Positions 23,990 through 34,384 of a stretch of 64,000 bases of DNA are shown piece after piece. The notes under the pieces are model-generated. The model made no database searches and was not told where the DNA came from. It worked only from the letters and a program-made list of their open reading frames with translations. A program made the translations under genes and the position numbers. Source of the DNA: Polytrichum commune (taxonomy: Eukaryota > Streptophyta > Polytrichopsida > Polytrichales > Polytrichaceae); NCBI GenBank assembly GCA_950295325.1, contig OX485806.1, positions 36,892,001 to 36,956,000 on the forward strand. The letters are read 5' to 3'. How positions within the stretch are numbered: position 1 is the first letter of the stretch; the number at the start of each line of letters is the position of its first letter.

Positions 23990-24544
23990 TTCCAATACCA
24001 AACCTTGAACCCCAGAGCTTCACTTTAATACACAAAGTTGATGAATGGAGATGACGTGCACGTAGTATAACATAATATGTTATTCTATACCAAAGAAAGA
24101 ATGGTGAAATCACAGTTCAGAGTGCTATATTTCAAGATGTTCAAAATTGGCAAAATGGTCTTCTGAAAACCCTTTCGCTCCAAAATTCTAAACCACTGTG
24201 AATATTGTCCAACTCCCTGGACTTCTAAAATTTCGTAGGCTTCAGCTACCATTGAATCCAAACCACATGCATAACCGGGAAAGTATGTAAGATGCTAGAA
24301 ATTTCATGTGTGGGGATTGTAAGATGCTTGAAATTAGTGTTGCTCGATGAGCTCAGAATTAGGGTTCTTAGATCGATTACAGATTTTGCCGAAAATTATT
24401 CGGTTGAAGTTCAAACGAGATTCAGGAACTTTATTATCATTCTAAACAAATGACGATCCTTGTGCATATTACTATTCGTCACAATCCACAGTACAATCAT
24501 GGCATTAGTGGTTCTCTGAAAATCATCAAAGAATATCCTTCTCT
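23990..24544. other. No recognised feature
   Basis: No gene-like frame, terminal repeat or RNA gene is visible. Confidence 0.45.
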
Positions 24545-25235
24545 ATCTGAGTGATGATAGAACACATGACACGTTATTTGTTCAGCAAGCCTTCGAGGTT
24601 CACCATTCTCATCTGTAACGACTAGGTGTGTACCCTTTGGAGCACTGGGTATTTTCAGATGGTTGCGCCGCTCAATTTGAAGGAGCGAGATGTTGGTATT
24701 ATGTGGCAAGATACCCGAAGTACACAATCTCACCACATCAACCAGAAGGGTGTAGGATGGTTAGGAGTTTGTTGGGATCCGGGCACGGGAAGGGCAAACA
24801 TGACGGAGCAGGGGCCATTGCAAAACAAGCATTACGAAAACCGCAACGCAAATGTGATGGTATACCACTTCGGAATGCCGAAGAATCTGCCGCATATTTG
24901 AGGATGATTTTCACTAAAGAACAGTTGAGCCTCCTAAATGTGCGTGAAATGTGCAACGAGTGATTTGGGAAGTTGAAGAGGATGCTGTCGATCGCAGCCA
25001 GCCTTACGGATGTGCAACCATCGAAGGTTCTAGGAAAATACATTCTATTTCATCTTTGAGTCACATAGACTATGAGTTGTTAATGATGCGGGAAGTGTCA
25101 TGCTTCTGTCCAACTTGTATGGATGGTGGAGAGGAGGATGATTGCGACAATTATTCTCATGTAAATCCCTGGAAAACTCTAAGGCTAGTTCCTACAGAGA
25201 GGTCCCAAGCCCGGGCTTTACATCAGTTTGTCATG
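24545..25235 (+). pseudogene. Relic of a second type of DDE-like transposase
   Basis: The translation TLFVQQAFEVHHSH, (stop), EHWVFSDGCAAQFEGARCW, GSGHGKGKHDGAGA and later REVSCFCPTCMDGG matches a eukaryotic transposase-like family known for SDG-x-QFK, a GKG-x-DG-x-GA motif and a C-terminal CxC-x2-C knuckle. Two phases are involved: 24628-24963, then 24951 onward. A frameshift at about 24950 and an upstream stop make it a pseudogene. The N-terminal half and terminal repeats are not recognisable. It differs from the DUF7869-like transposase of the 16-kb elements. Confidence 0.65.
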
Positions 25236-26236
25236 CTTTGACACTATGGCATCTACAGATGGACAATCTTTAGCTGATGGGATAGAACAAGGAAAAGTGC
25301 TGGATTTTCATGTCTGCCAAGCCATTTGTTCACCTGCCAAGAAGACTCCCATGACAGACGGGTCAACGAGATCAAGGCTGGAGAATGGTTACTGAGGGGC
25401 GCATGGTCTCATAAAGGCAAAGAAACTCCAGGACACATGTCCTCTTGGATAAGCAACCTCCAGCACTTTGTTATTCGCATCTTGTCTCATGTACAAAATT
25501 TGTGATGACTATATATAACTTAGTCACAAGTGTAAAGGATCTATTTCGACATATACACTTAGCTGAGAAATAGAGAAGATGATCATGCAGGCTACATGTG
25601 ATGGGGAACTCCTTGAATCTGGCCAACGTTGAAGTTGATAGATCATAGCACGGCTAGTTTTAGTGGAGAATTTCTAGAATGTAGGGTTACATGCCTGTGA
25701 CCTAAAGTGCTATTACTTGAATGAGCTGTAATCTATTAAACTGACCAATATGTTTGAACTGGTCACGTATGTTGATCGATCTGATTTCATTTCTAGAGTC
25801 CGATAATCTTCCCCCTACACGCTAAGTCAGCGTGATAAATGATTAAAGACAAGAAATCCTATGTTTTGGATTTGTATCTTAAAAAAGCTTCTTGTTATAC
25901 TTGGTCACGTACTACATGAGCAGTGTGATGATTTGTTATTTGCTTTGCTCATGGGAAGATTGATCTCGAGCATAGTCAGTCATTGCATCACAGGTGCGTC
26001 ACTGCTGAAGTTTTGTATGAGGGGGGTGTGGGACACCTGATTTGAGGATTTTGATGATACATGCATTGAACCTATTCAACAAGTTCTGCTCACATTCATC
26101 AACTCTTCTTGTATGCACGAGTGGTAACATTCTTGATTATTGTAAGAGTTTTCTATGATGGAGCATCAGTCTCCCTGGGCCTGCAGATCTTCTTTTTGCC
26201 TACCCTCGGATTAATACATGTTGGACGTTGCACTCA
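25236..26236. other. No recognised feature
   Basis: Short frames in all phases with no motif I can name. It may include introns or UTR of the minus-strand fragments downstream. Confidence 0.4.
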
Positions 26237-27150
26237 AGCTTAAGCAAGTGATGTGCCCTGGTTCAGGATGAACGACCAGTCCGACTTCGATTGACCAGAG
26301 CATGCAATGAACTTCTGGGCTGCTAAGTCAACCGGATTCAATTCTGGTTGTGATCCTGGAAGAGGGAATTGTGACTTAGGTGACAAGGGAAGACACAACT
26401 CACTATTTGCTATAGCCGGGGTTGAACTTGCTTGAAATCTTTCACTGGTAATGAACTATACTGACTAGGTGGAACAATGGGAAATGACAGGGTTGAATGA
26501 CTAGCTTGAAGTTTATGCACTGGCTGCAATGGTTCAATGAGATCATTGTTGTGAACACTAAATTCAGAAGTTGATTTCAATGTCAGATCATCCTCATCAT
26601 CACTATCCTTTAGAACAGGATTAGATGCCAAAGGAATTTGAAGGTTACCATCAAGTTGTCGTAAGCATCTCCTGGAAACGGGACTTCTACTAGATTATGT
26701 ACATCATCTGGATTTCGTTTTGTACCACTGTGTTACAGTGCTGACGAAGTGGGTTGACGACAAGGAGTCCCTACATTCATATCAGGTTCAAGAACCACTG
26801 ATTTTGCATTGCAATTATCTGCGAGAAAACACAAGTATGGGAGAAGCTTGAGAGTTGATCTCAACATAGGTTGAGAGTTGCTTCTCATCTTTGAACATTT
26901 AAGTATATTTGAGAGTTGGATTGCTCTCATGGAGAGTTGTAATACGGCTTGCGTCCACTAGATGCAATCTGTAGATTGCAAACAGCACAGCAGTGAATCA
27001 ATGTGTCCAGACAAGTATGTAGGGATTGTGTAGTTTGGAAGAAGCTAGCTCGCATTTACAATTGTTCAGGCTTTTCATCACCACCATAGTGTTGCAATCA
27101 TATCCTTCTGCAAAATCTACAGCAGCTTGATCCTAGTACTCCTCAGTTGA
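26237..27150 (-). CDS. Putative exons of an unidentified host gene
   Basis: Four minus-strand open segments look coding. One near 27135-27005 includes QAAVDFAEGYDCNTMVVMKS. One at about 26821-26740 follows a TTTCTCGCAG acceptor and includes KSVVLEPDMNVGTPCRQP. One at about 26690-26410 includes LDGNLQIPLASNPVLKDSDD. A last one at about 26367-26237 follows CCTCTTCCAG, reads NPVDLAAQKFIACSGQSKSD and ends in a stop. Pyrimidine tracts and AG acceptors precede three of them. I do not recognise the protein. At least one in-frame stop (after STEEY) suggests decay or a wrong boundary. Minus-strand exon-like segments at 45.1-47.57 kb could belong to the same gene, with giant copy 1 sitting between. Confidence 0.4.
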
Positions 27151-28463
27151 TAAAACAAGTCATTTATGTGTAATCGTTTCTACCTCATTTACAATATTGG
27201 TCTAGTAGATGTTTGAGGTTACTAAATCTTGAGCAAGATGCTGAAATTCGACAAATATGCAGTTGAACAAGAAAACCCCATGTTGCAGGCCATGGCTTTT
27301 CCACCACCATATCCATTTGTACAATTTACATCAACCTAACCTCCTCCTTTATTGATAAATATCTATTCTTGCATGATTTTTTTCTACCCGATTGAAATAT
27401 CTATCTCTCAAGCCATGTGAAAAGAAATACAAAATTATCTACTTTGTACCTTCTATAGAATGTAAATTCAAACACTAAGTATCAATATGTGAATAAAAAA
27501 AAATTCCAACATATTATGGTAATATGTGGAAGTTACATGTTTGAATTTGGAGTTAGTAAGGATATGAAAAATAAAATAATAATGATAAAAAAGAATTCCA
27601 ATGTATCTTCTATCATTCCAACCTTCCAATATTTCAACATCCCAACATGACAACAAATACAATTAGGAGGGAAATACAATTCAACATTATTATAGCAATG
27701 AATTAAGTTTAACATTTCATTTGAGCAAGTGGGAGCCATCAAATATTCCTGGCATTTAACATGTAAATTCAACATTCCAATATTTGAACTTGAAAATATA
27801 AAACAATCATTTTGAAAATAATTCATAGCATATGAGAGTCATAAGCAATGAAAAAATGGTTTTGAACATTAAAAAAAACATTGCATTCACATTAATAAAA
27901 TAAAAATATAGTTTCAGGTTTAAGATGGTAGAGGGTGCCCTTTAAAAAATTATTAATATTTTCTTACAATCTCTTAGAATGTGGAAAAAAAATGGTGGAC
28001 ACTCCAAATACCATCAATAGCCAAAGACATATTTGATCTAATTATGGTTTTTTTAGCATATGAGAAATTCTCGTAATTTATCTTCCAGTTGACATCTTCA
28101 ACTGAATCTGCAGCCAATTGTAAAAAGAACCTCTTGTCCTCGTTCGTGAGTATCCCGGACCACTGACCATCTGTCCGAAGCGTGTTTTGCCAAGTGTTTG
28201 CTACAATAAGGTTGGTTTTTTTGGCTTCTTATCTTCTAATCCATGCACCATGACTTTGAAAATAATAAAAATATCGACCGGTTGATACTAATGTGTGGAA
28301 CATGACGGCAAATACTTTAAGGTGGTTTGTTTTGCTTCCATAACAACCCTAAGTCTTGGAATCATATTATGTCCTGAAAAATTATCTACCCAAATCACCT
28401 TAGGACGACCATGAATATTGGATTAGAATGCACTAGGTTCAATAAAAATATTCTGCAAATAAT
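27151..28463. other. No recognised gene between the exon-like block and giant copy 1
   Basis: AT-rich with motif-free frames. A short plus-strand run at 27238-27330 (ENPMLQAMAFPPPYPFVQF) looks protein-like but has no support beyond composition. Confidence 0.4.
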
Positions 28464-28488
28464 ACTATATTCGGTATTTGGAGACTTT
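28464..28488 (+). repeat. Left terminal inverted repeat, giant copy 1
   Basis: Begins ACTATATTCG and ends GGAGACTTT. It is identical to the left end of copy 2 and 22/25 matched to the inverted right end. About 150 bp of nearly identical sequence follows in both copies. Confidence 0.92.
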
Positions 28489-28862
28489 TTGTTGATTATG
28501 AGACTATATAAGGATGCACATTTCAAAATTGGACCAGTAATGACGACTAAAAATCCCATATGTATAATGGTATGCTACTATTATTATACATAAAGGCATG
28601 GAAGTGAAAAAAAATGTGAGGCATACATGAAAATAGTTGCGTATGAAATGACAACTCGTTATGAATGGAAGGGAAGATGCGAAGAATGAATGGAAGTTGA
28701 ATGAGTTAATTGGGATAGAAATACAATTATAATGGAAATACCATCAATGTCTTGAGTAACTTGGAATAGCATAGAAAGTAAGCACTTAAATATGTTCTAC
28801 ACCTAAGCCCATTTAGGGAGCCCGTCCCACTAGTACGCTTCTAGTCACACTAGTCCGACCCA

Positions 28863-29171
28863 CTATTTTTTTTTTGCGGCTAAGTCCTTTTTTTGGGCGG
28901 CCTCCATGGCTCTAAAAATCTCAGGCCCACGACTGTATCCTTGTGTGTTGCCTGGAAAGGAATATGTGTCGTTCTTGCATGTTTCAGGACGCGCTCCCGA
29001 ATTGTACGAGGTGGTATTATAAGTAGAATACGAGGGTGTTTGCGAAAGGGAACGTCTTGCGCTTCTCCGGAGGGCCAGAGAACGATCGGACTTGGAAGAT
29101 GCAGCCTTGAGGGCGTGCCTATCCAAGGAGGAAGTCGAGGAGGGTTGGCCACCAAGCGAGCGGGTAGCCAC
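28863..29171 (-). CDS. Multidomain gene copy 1, last exon (F), Ser/Arg-rich tail
   Basis: This exon begins after the acceptor TTTTTGGCAG and ends at a stop after AAKKK. It encodes about 102 residues rich in Ser, Arg and Tyr (RRSARRSLSQTPSYSTYNTT), with a lysine-rich end (AAQKKDLAAKKK). The same exon in copy 2 (47970-48278) has exactly the same length of 309 nt and a conserved acceptor. That supports this reading frame over the overlapping one that is also open. No domain is recognised; the composition suggests a disordered, possibly nucleic-acid-binding tail. Its link to the upstream exons is inferred from splice sites and phase 0. Confidence 0.6.
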   Translation of the reverse strand: MATRSLGGQPSSTSSLDRHALKAASSKSDRSLALRRSARRSLSQTPSYSTYNTTSYNSGARPETCKNDTYSFPGNTQGYSRGPEIFRAMEAAQKKDLAAKKK

Positions 29172-29322
29172 CTGCCAAAAAACTCCATAGGAAGATAATA
29201 ATAAGAACGGAGTGGAGAAAATGAGGAAGGGCGGTTTGGGATGGGCGCTCGTAAACCTCTTGGCACGCACAGACAAAGAGGAAAGCAACGGTGAATATGG
29301 GTTTAGGGACAAAGAAGGGCAC

Positions 29323-29832
29323 CTTGGATTTGGTGACATCGATCCCGGGGACGATGGGGGCGTCGAGGAGAGCATACGAATCCGGTTGAATTGCGGCACT
29401 GTTCAGTAATGTGGGGGAAGCATGGCAAGGAGGGCCAACGACCGGGGATGGGTTTGCAGGAGGAGGAACGGGGACGACGGGGGAGGGGTCGCACCGGGTT
29501 GCTTCCAGGTGGAGACGTCGGCTCGGCCCACGACGAGCGATGGCGTCGTCCCTCGAGGGCGACACATGCCCCAAACGAACGAGCGTCCGCTTCTCCTTGG
29601 AGAGGGGGGAGGGCGACGGGGCGAACGCCCGAGGGACAACCCTGGGGGGCGGGCTGTTGACAACACTGTCGTCGACGTCCCGGGAGTAGTCCACGGCCGA
29701 GGCTGCATCCACCGCCGAGAAGTGGTAGAGTGAGGGGATCACGGAATACATCACGCCGCGGGAAGGGGAGCCTGGGGACGAGGGGGGACGGGAAAGGCCG
29801 TCGAGGACGGGGGCATCACATATGGGGGCAAA
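29323..29832 (-). CDS. Multidomain gene copy 1, exon E, Pro/Ser-rich linker
   Basis: The exon follows a pyrimidine-rich acceptor (TTCCCCATAG) and ends at AAG/GTGCCC. That donor is weak, but it is identically placed in copy 2. The frame is conserved between copies at both ends (APICDAPV near the start; SAVDAASAVDYSRDV; SPSPLSKEKRTLVRLGH; KSK or KAK at the end). At 510 nt it keeps phase 0 on both sides. It is Pro/Ser/Val-rich with no recognisable fold. The intron behind it holds a half palindrome (GCGCTCGTAAAC). Confidence 0.5.
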
Positions 29833-29993
29833 CTATGGGGAACAACAACAATAACAACAACAACACAGACAACAAAGACATCCAAAAACGGATGAAGCGT
29901 TAGATATGTGAACCAAATGATAACACGCACATACATGAAGATATTTCAAATGAGTTTATTAAATTTCGCGAGCCTCATGATGCTCTTGTATAC

Positions 29994-30713
29994 ATTATCG
30001 CGGGGGCTTAGTCCCGCATTGCCGATGGGGTTGGACCTAACAAAAAAGGGGATGCTACCGGCGTGGAGGACAAGCCTTCTAAGGTACGGCGCTAGCGTAT
30101 CGACCAAAAATGCGTCCTTCCTATCTCCGGTCCACGTGTCGGGAAAGATGACGTTGCCTGGGGGGTTCAAAACGCTCTTGGCGGGGCTGTCGTCGACCAG
30201 GAGGGTGTTCTCCGGAGTAGGCCACCACCCGTGGGGGGTCCCCTGAAGCCGGGGGACGCCGCGCCAAAGTCTGGACCTTAGGACCTTGAGGAACTGTTGC
30301 CCTCGGCCTCGGCCGCCGAACTTGGGAACCGGTAGACCCTTTTCGTCGAGTAGTTCATCGCAGTCCTCTTGCCCGAGGACAAGGCAAGGGCTCGGGAGAT
30401 CACGGAATAGGAAGTCGACGATGGGTTCCGTGTTCTCCATGACCATTGAGCTCCACACAATGACGTGGGCGAACTCGACAACCTCGCGAAGGAAGTCGCG
30501 CAAGCCGGGACGGGCGCGGACAGCCTTGCGGTTTATTAGGGTGTCGAGCTCGCCGTCATAGTCCCTTTCGTCGGGGTGACGGAAGGGACGCGTGGGGACC
30601 CTCGGGATGTGTTCGGTGTGACACAACACCCCGTTGAGGTCAAACACGATGAACGGCTTGTTTCGGGTCTGAGGTCCACTGGTGGAGGGGTTGCGACCTA
30701 TCTCCGGGGGGTC
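29994..30713 (-). CDS. Multidomain gene copy 1, exon D, FCP1/NIF-like HAD domain
   Basis: After the acceptor TTAATCACAG the exon encodes an FCP1/NIF-type haloacid-dehalogenase domain. It has FIVFDLNGVLCHTE at about residues 21-34, HVIVWSS at about 83-89, and LLVDDSPAK with NPPGNVIFP from about 171. Active FCP/SCP phosphatases use DxDxT. Here the motif is DLNGVL, so the second Asp is Asn and the Thr is Val, and phosphatase activity is doubtful. A putative donor (AAT/GTATAC) at 29993 allows joining to exon E in phase 0. Without it the frame runs on to a stop at 29946-29948. Copy 2 has the same 720-nt exon. The domain probably binds protein or acts on the transcription machinery, but that is inference. 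Confidence 0.8.
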
Positions 30714-31304
30714 CTGTGATTAACAATTCGACTAGTTTAATGCTATGATCCAATAAAGAATTTAGCAAACATGAAGATGCAGTATGGAAAAAGACGAAGG
30801 GCGAGAACAAGGGTACATTTGCGAACGATCGTTCGTGAAAGGCCAGCAGTGACCATGCGCACCATTCACGAACGTTCATTTGTGAATGAACCCTATAGTG
30901 CATTTACGAACGGGCGTTCGTGAAGGAGATGGTCGCGGGGTGGCATCCTTTTACGAGCGTCCGTTCGTGAACGAGGCATAAATGCACAACAGATTTGAAC
31001 CCGCATGAACATACACAAAACAACCAATGCGAGACGACGCGATTCGATGCAAAAAAATGTTTCATTTATATGAATTCCGTGAAAATTTACAATTTGTCTC
31101 AGATGATAATCTATCGTACAGGTTCCTAGGGCAACAAGATGCCATGTCCTACAAAACTGGTCGACCTGAGGAAGCACACAAAAATGGGCTATCGGAGGTC
31201 TCGGATGCCGATGTATACAACGCGCCAAAAACACAACGCATGTGGTTAGAGATGTTACGAACGCGCGTTCGTAAATGCATGCGGTAGTCTCAAAGATGAG
31301 TTAC
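30714..31304 (-). repeat. Intron C-D with five palindromes
   Basis: The intron begins GTAACTC and ends TTAATCACAG. Between them are palindromes of the ACGAACGNNCGTTCGT type at about 30821, 30867 (imperfect), 30905, 30954 (imperfect) and 31257. Copy 2 has four in the matching intron. Confidence 0.85.
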
Positions 31305-32747
31305 CTCGTCATCGGAGGGAGGGGCAGCGGCGCTGGATTGAGCGGCAGCTCCCTCCTCAGCGATTAACGAACGCGCGTTCGTCACATCCGCCGCCGCAGG
31401 TGCCTCAGTCTCCATTACGTCGTCAGCACGCGCCGCCTGAGACGTCTGGGTCTGCTGTATGTCGTCCTCCTCGCCACCCAGGTCGAGAGTCTCCATGTGC
31501 ACGTCCCCAATGCATGCGGGGGGATGTCGGTCTTCCGCAGGGCTGTCCTCGACGTCCATCCTCTGGACGCCTGCGGTGTCACTCGGGCTCCCCTGCGTGT
31601 CCTCCACAATGACCAAGTCAGTGTGTCGCGCAGTATCATCACCCCTTGTCCTATCTAGTAAACTGGGGACGACGGTGAAAGGTGCTGTGTCCGTCTGTGA
31701 AGGCAGTCCTACCCTTGGTGGGGGTGGGGTGAGGACTGTTGGACCTGAAGATTCACGAACGTGCGTTCGTAAATCCTCGTCCTCACGGATAGCCGCCGAG
31801 ATTGCGTCGTGTATGTTGGCGGTGTCCGTGGGCATTGTAGGGGGTGGAGGAGTCCCCACCGGCGTTGGGTGGGGCGCTGGCTGGTAGGAATGCCCTCCCG
31901 GGAAAGGACCGTGCATGGGGTATCCCGTAGGGAATGGGAATGCTGCCTGAGGGGCCACTGCAAAGTTCTGCAGCCTGGTCAGCATCGCCAGTATGGCGTC
32001 CGTCTTCTCGTTGGAGGACTTCAGCTCCTCCTCAATTTTTCTCATTTTCCGGGCATTCTCCTCTGCAGCCGCAGCCATGTCTTCCTTCATCTTCTGCTCG
32101 AGCTTTGCGTTAAGCTCGGCGACGGAAAGGGCCTCCTCCTTGACCCTCTTGTTCTTGTCGAACTCCACCCCAAGCTCGACCATAATGTCAATGTCCCCCT
32201 CGTCCTCGTCGGAGACCTCGATGATCGCCCCCTCGGGCAACTCCACGTACGGGGTCTTCTTCATCCTCCGTCGCGTGTTGCGGAACAGGTCCAACGTGGG
32301 ACGGGAGCGTTGGTCGAGGACATCGAGGGTCTCCATTTTCGGGACCGCCAGCCTTTGCTTGGGGGACACTGACGTCGAACAACCTCCTGGCGTGCCGAAG
32401 GGCTCCGCGCCTGAGGTAAGCGCGGGGAGGACATCCTGGGTGGCACCCGCCGAGGATCCAGTACATCCAGCCGGGGTCCCTTGGTATTCTGAAGGCTCCC
32501 CCGATGGGGCCAACAACCGGAGAGGAGTGACATCCAAAGCCTGGAGGATGGCATCGACGTTGACGGAGGGGCCAGGCTCGTCGTCGTCTGTTTCCATGGG
32601 CGGCATGCCTTCATCGGCCGGCATGTTGAAGTCCGTTCTGGGCACGGACATGTCAGCTAGGTCCATCGTCGACGCTTTTGTCCTGTGGAACTTGTAATCC
32701 TCCTCGTCGACGGCGTCAATATATGTGTTCACGCACAGCCCCAGCAT
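31305..32747 (-). CDS. Multidomain gene copy 1, exon C, acidic coiled-coil region
   Basis: The exon starts at the acceptor TTATCTCAG/ATGCTGGGG and ends GACGAG/GTAACTC, a canonical donor. Its first residues (MLGLCVNTYIDAVD) continue the methyltransferase-like motif that ends exon B. An acidic, Pro/Thr-rich stretch follows, then a conserved block (SVSPKQRLAVPKMETLDVLD, RRRMKKTPYVELP, EVSDEDEGD), and a likely coiled coil at about residues 199-262 (KEEALSVAELNAKLEQKMKE). The remainder is low-complexity, Pro- and Asp/Glu-rich. Two genomic palindromes fall inside the reading frame, at about 31364 (read NARS) and 31753 (read RTHVRES). Both are at the same places in copy 2. Exon length is 1443 nt; 1461 nt in copy 2. 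Confidence 0.75.
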
Positions 32748-32935
32748 CTGAGATAAGAAGGCAAAGATTCAGTCATTTACGAACGCGCGTTCGTAAACAT
32801 GAAGGCTTTGAGCGAGGAAATAATAAAAAAACAATTCACAAAACAATCATAAGTATCGGCTGCCCATGGTAAATTGTTTGGAGCATGCAGTGTTTACGAA
32901 CGAGCGTTCGTAAAAAGTGGTGTGAGATGGCTTAC
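32748..32935 (-). repeat. Intron B-C with one palindrome near each end
   Basis: GTAAGC donor and TTATCTCAG acceptor. One palindrome starts about 20 nt from the donor (ACGAACGAGCGTTCGT at 32895) and one lies about 30 nt from the acceptor (ACGAACGCGCGTTCGT at 32779). Copy 2 shows the same layout. Confidence 0.88.
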
Positions 32936-34261
32936 CATGGCCGCGTACATAAATTTGCTGCCTCCAAATACGTTGTAGACAGTCTCGCCAGTCATTGCCA
33001 AACCCTGCAATATGGAGACGTAGAACTCCATCCTCAGCTCCAGCGCCGGGAAGACAGTGTACAGAGTCTCCTGGAAGAGATCCTTTGGAGGTGGGTGAGG
33101 GATGCTGTATATCTTCTTGAATGTGTTGATCGCCTTTATGGGTGCTCGCCCATTCCTAAGCGCATTGTACGTCAAGAAGATGAGGCTCACCGCTCCCACC
33201 TGCCTGTTGCCTCTGGCCTCGTTTACGGCAACAATTCCCTCCGTCTTCGCTGGCACGTATGTGCTGTGGAAGATGTTGTACTCGAACTTGATCTTGTTCT
33301 CATACAAATCGATGACGACGGATTGCTTCTCCTGCTCCACAATCCACAGCCATACTTGGGGCTCCCTCATGGTCGGAGATTTGTGCTCCATGAATTTCGC
33401 CATGAAAGGGTTGTAAAAAGGCTCCCCCTTCGCGCCCTGTCGCGAGGCACCGGGTATCCCTCTGAAGTCGATGACCGCGAAGGGACAACCCCTTCGATCC
33501 TCCCTGACCTCGAACCTGCTGAAGGTGCCATCCCACTTGGAAAACGTGGTCCTCTCCAGCCCCGTGGTCACCACACAAAATCTTGCCACGCCCTCGAAGG
33601 TGGCGTTCCTCTTCCTCTCCAAGAAGGAGATGTACCGTTGAATCTCTTCAGGTTCCGTTTCTGTTTTTTTTGCTCTTTTGTTTCCCTTGAGCTTCAGGAC
33701 GGCGACGTGCTCCTTCACCAGGCTGCGCATTGAGGCACCGTTGATATTGTACAACGCCTTGAACTCCTTCCATTTCGCCCAGTTGATATCTTCGTCGGCC
33801 TGGAAAAGGTGCATCTCAGGCAATAGGCCGCTAATCTCCCGCATCGCAGCGGTCTTCAGCTTCCTGTGGTCGCACCACTCTTTGATCGAGTACGTGCCGG
33901 GCTTGTGCTTTGGTCTCTTCAAAAATATCTTGGGATAAGGGATGGTCCTTCCGACGGTGTTCCCAAGAACGTGAACCGCACATCGCTGCAGCTCTGATTC
34001 AGTCAGTCCTTGCAGGGCCCTAAAAAATTCCCGCAGTAGAGGCGGGGCCTCTCCGCTCTTCTCTTGAGCGTACTTCTCTTCTGTGTTTGGGTTCACCAGA
34101 TCGCCCGAGCTGTGAGCGTTGAAGAACTGGGTCCACAACTCCCAGGTGTCTCTGTTGCAGCAAATCAGACGGAGCTCACCTTTGAGCTCCAGAACTGATT
34201 TGGTGCTTGTGGACTTCATGTCGATGGAGGAGAATTTGTCCACCATCGCATCACAGAACGC
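32936..34261 (-). CDS. Multidomain gene copy 1, exon B, decayed N6/N4 methyltransferase-like
   Basis: The exon runs from the acceptor TATGTTGCAG to GCCATG/GTAAGC and encodes 442 residues. The C-terminal end GETVYNVFGGSKFMYAAM, joined to MLGLCV of exon C, resembles the SAM-binding D-x-F-x-G-x-G motif of permuted N6/N4 DNA methyltransferases. Upstream, PFAVIDFRGIPG (about residues 260-271), followed by VWLWIVEQE, sits where the catalytic DPPY-type motif would be. It reads DFRG instead, so catalysis is doubtful. No other fold is recognised in the N-terminal half, which carries a basic patch (KLKGNKRAKK). Copy 2 has an exon of identical 1326-nt length. The assignment rests on two short motifs and on the ParB-like neighbour, a combination common in bacterial phage-type methylases. 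Function remains unproven. Confidence 0.65.
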
Positions 34262-34384
34262 CTGCAACATACATACGAGGATGTCAGTGTTCAATACTAA
34301 ATACGAACGCGCGTTCGTAAGTTGGAAAATTTAGAAATTGTTTAATGCAACATATGCTTTACGAACGCTCGTTCGTAAACTCAC
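34262..34384 (-). repeat. Intron A-B with one palindrome near each end
   Basis: The donor GTGAGT is directly followed by TTTACGAACGAGCGTTCGTA (34359-34381), and a second palindrome (ACGAACGCGCGTTCGT at 34303) lies about 40 nt before the TTGCAG acceptor. Copy 2 has the same pair. Confidence 0.9.

Noticed and set aside
29403-29733. Overlapping ORFs on both strands at exon E
   Set aside because: GC-rich low-complexity sequence is open in many frames; only the frame with conserved APICDAPV and phase-0 splice sites was kept.
31400-32697. Plus-strand ORFs of 70-234 codons opposite exon C
   Set aside because: They are antisense shadows of the GC-rich coding exon, with no conserved motif; the minus-strand frame has conserved splice sites.
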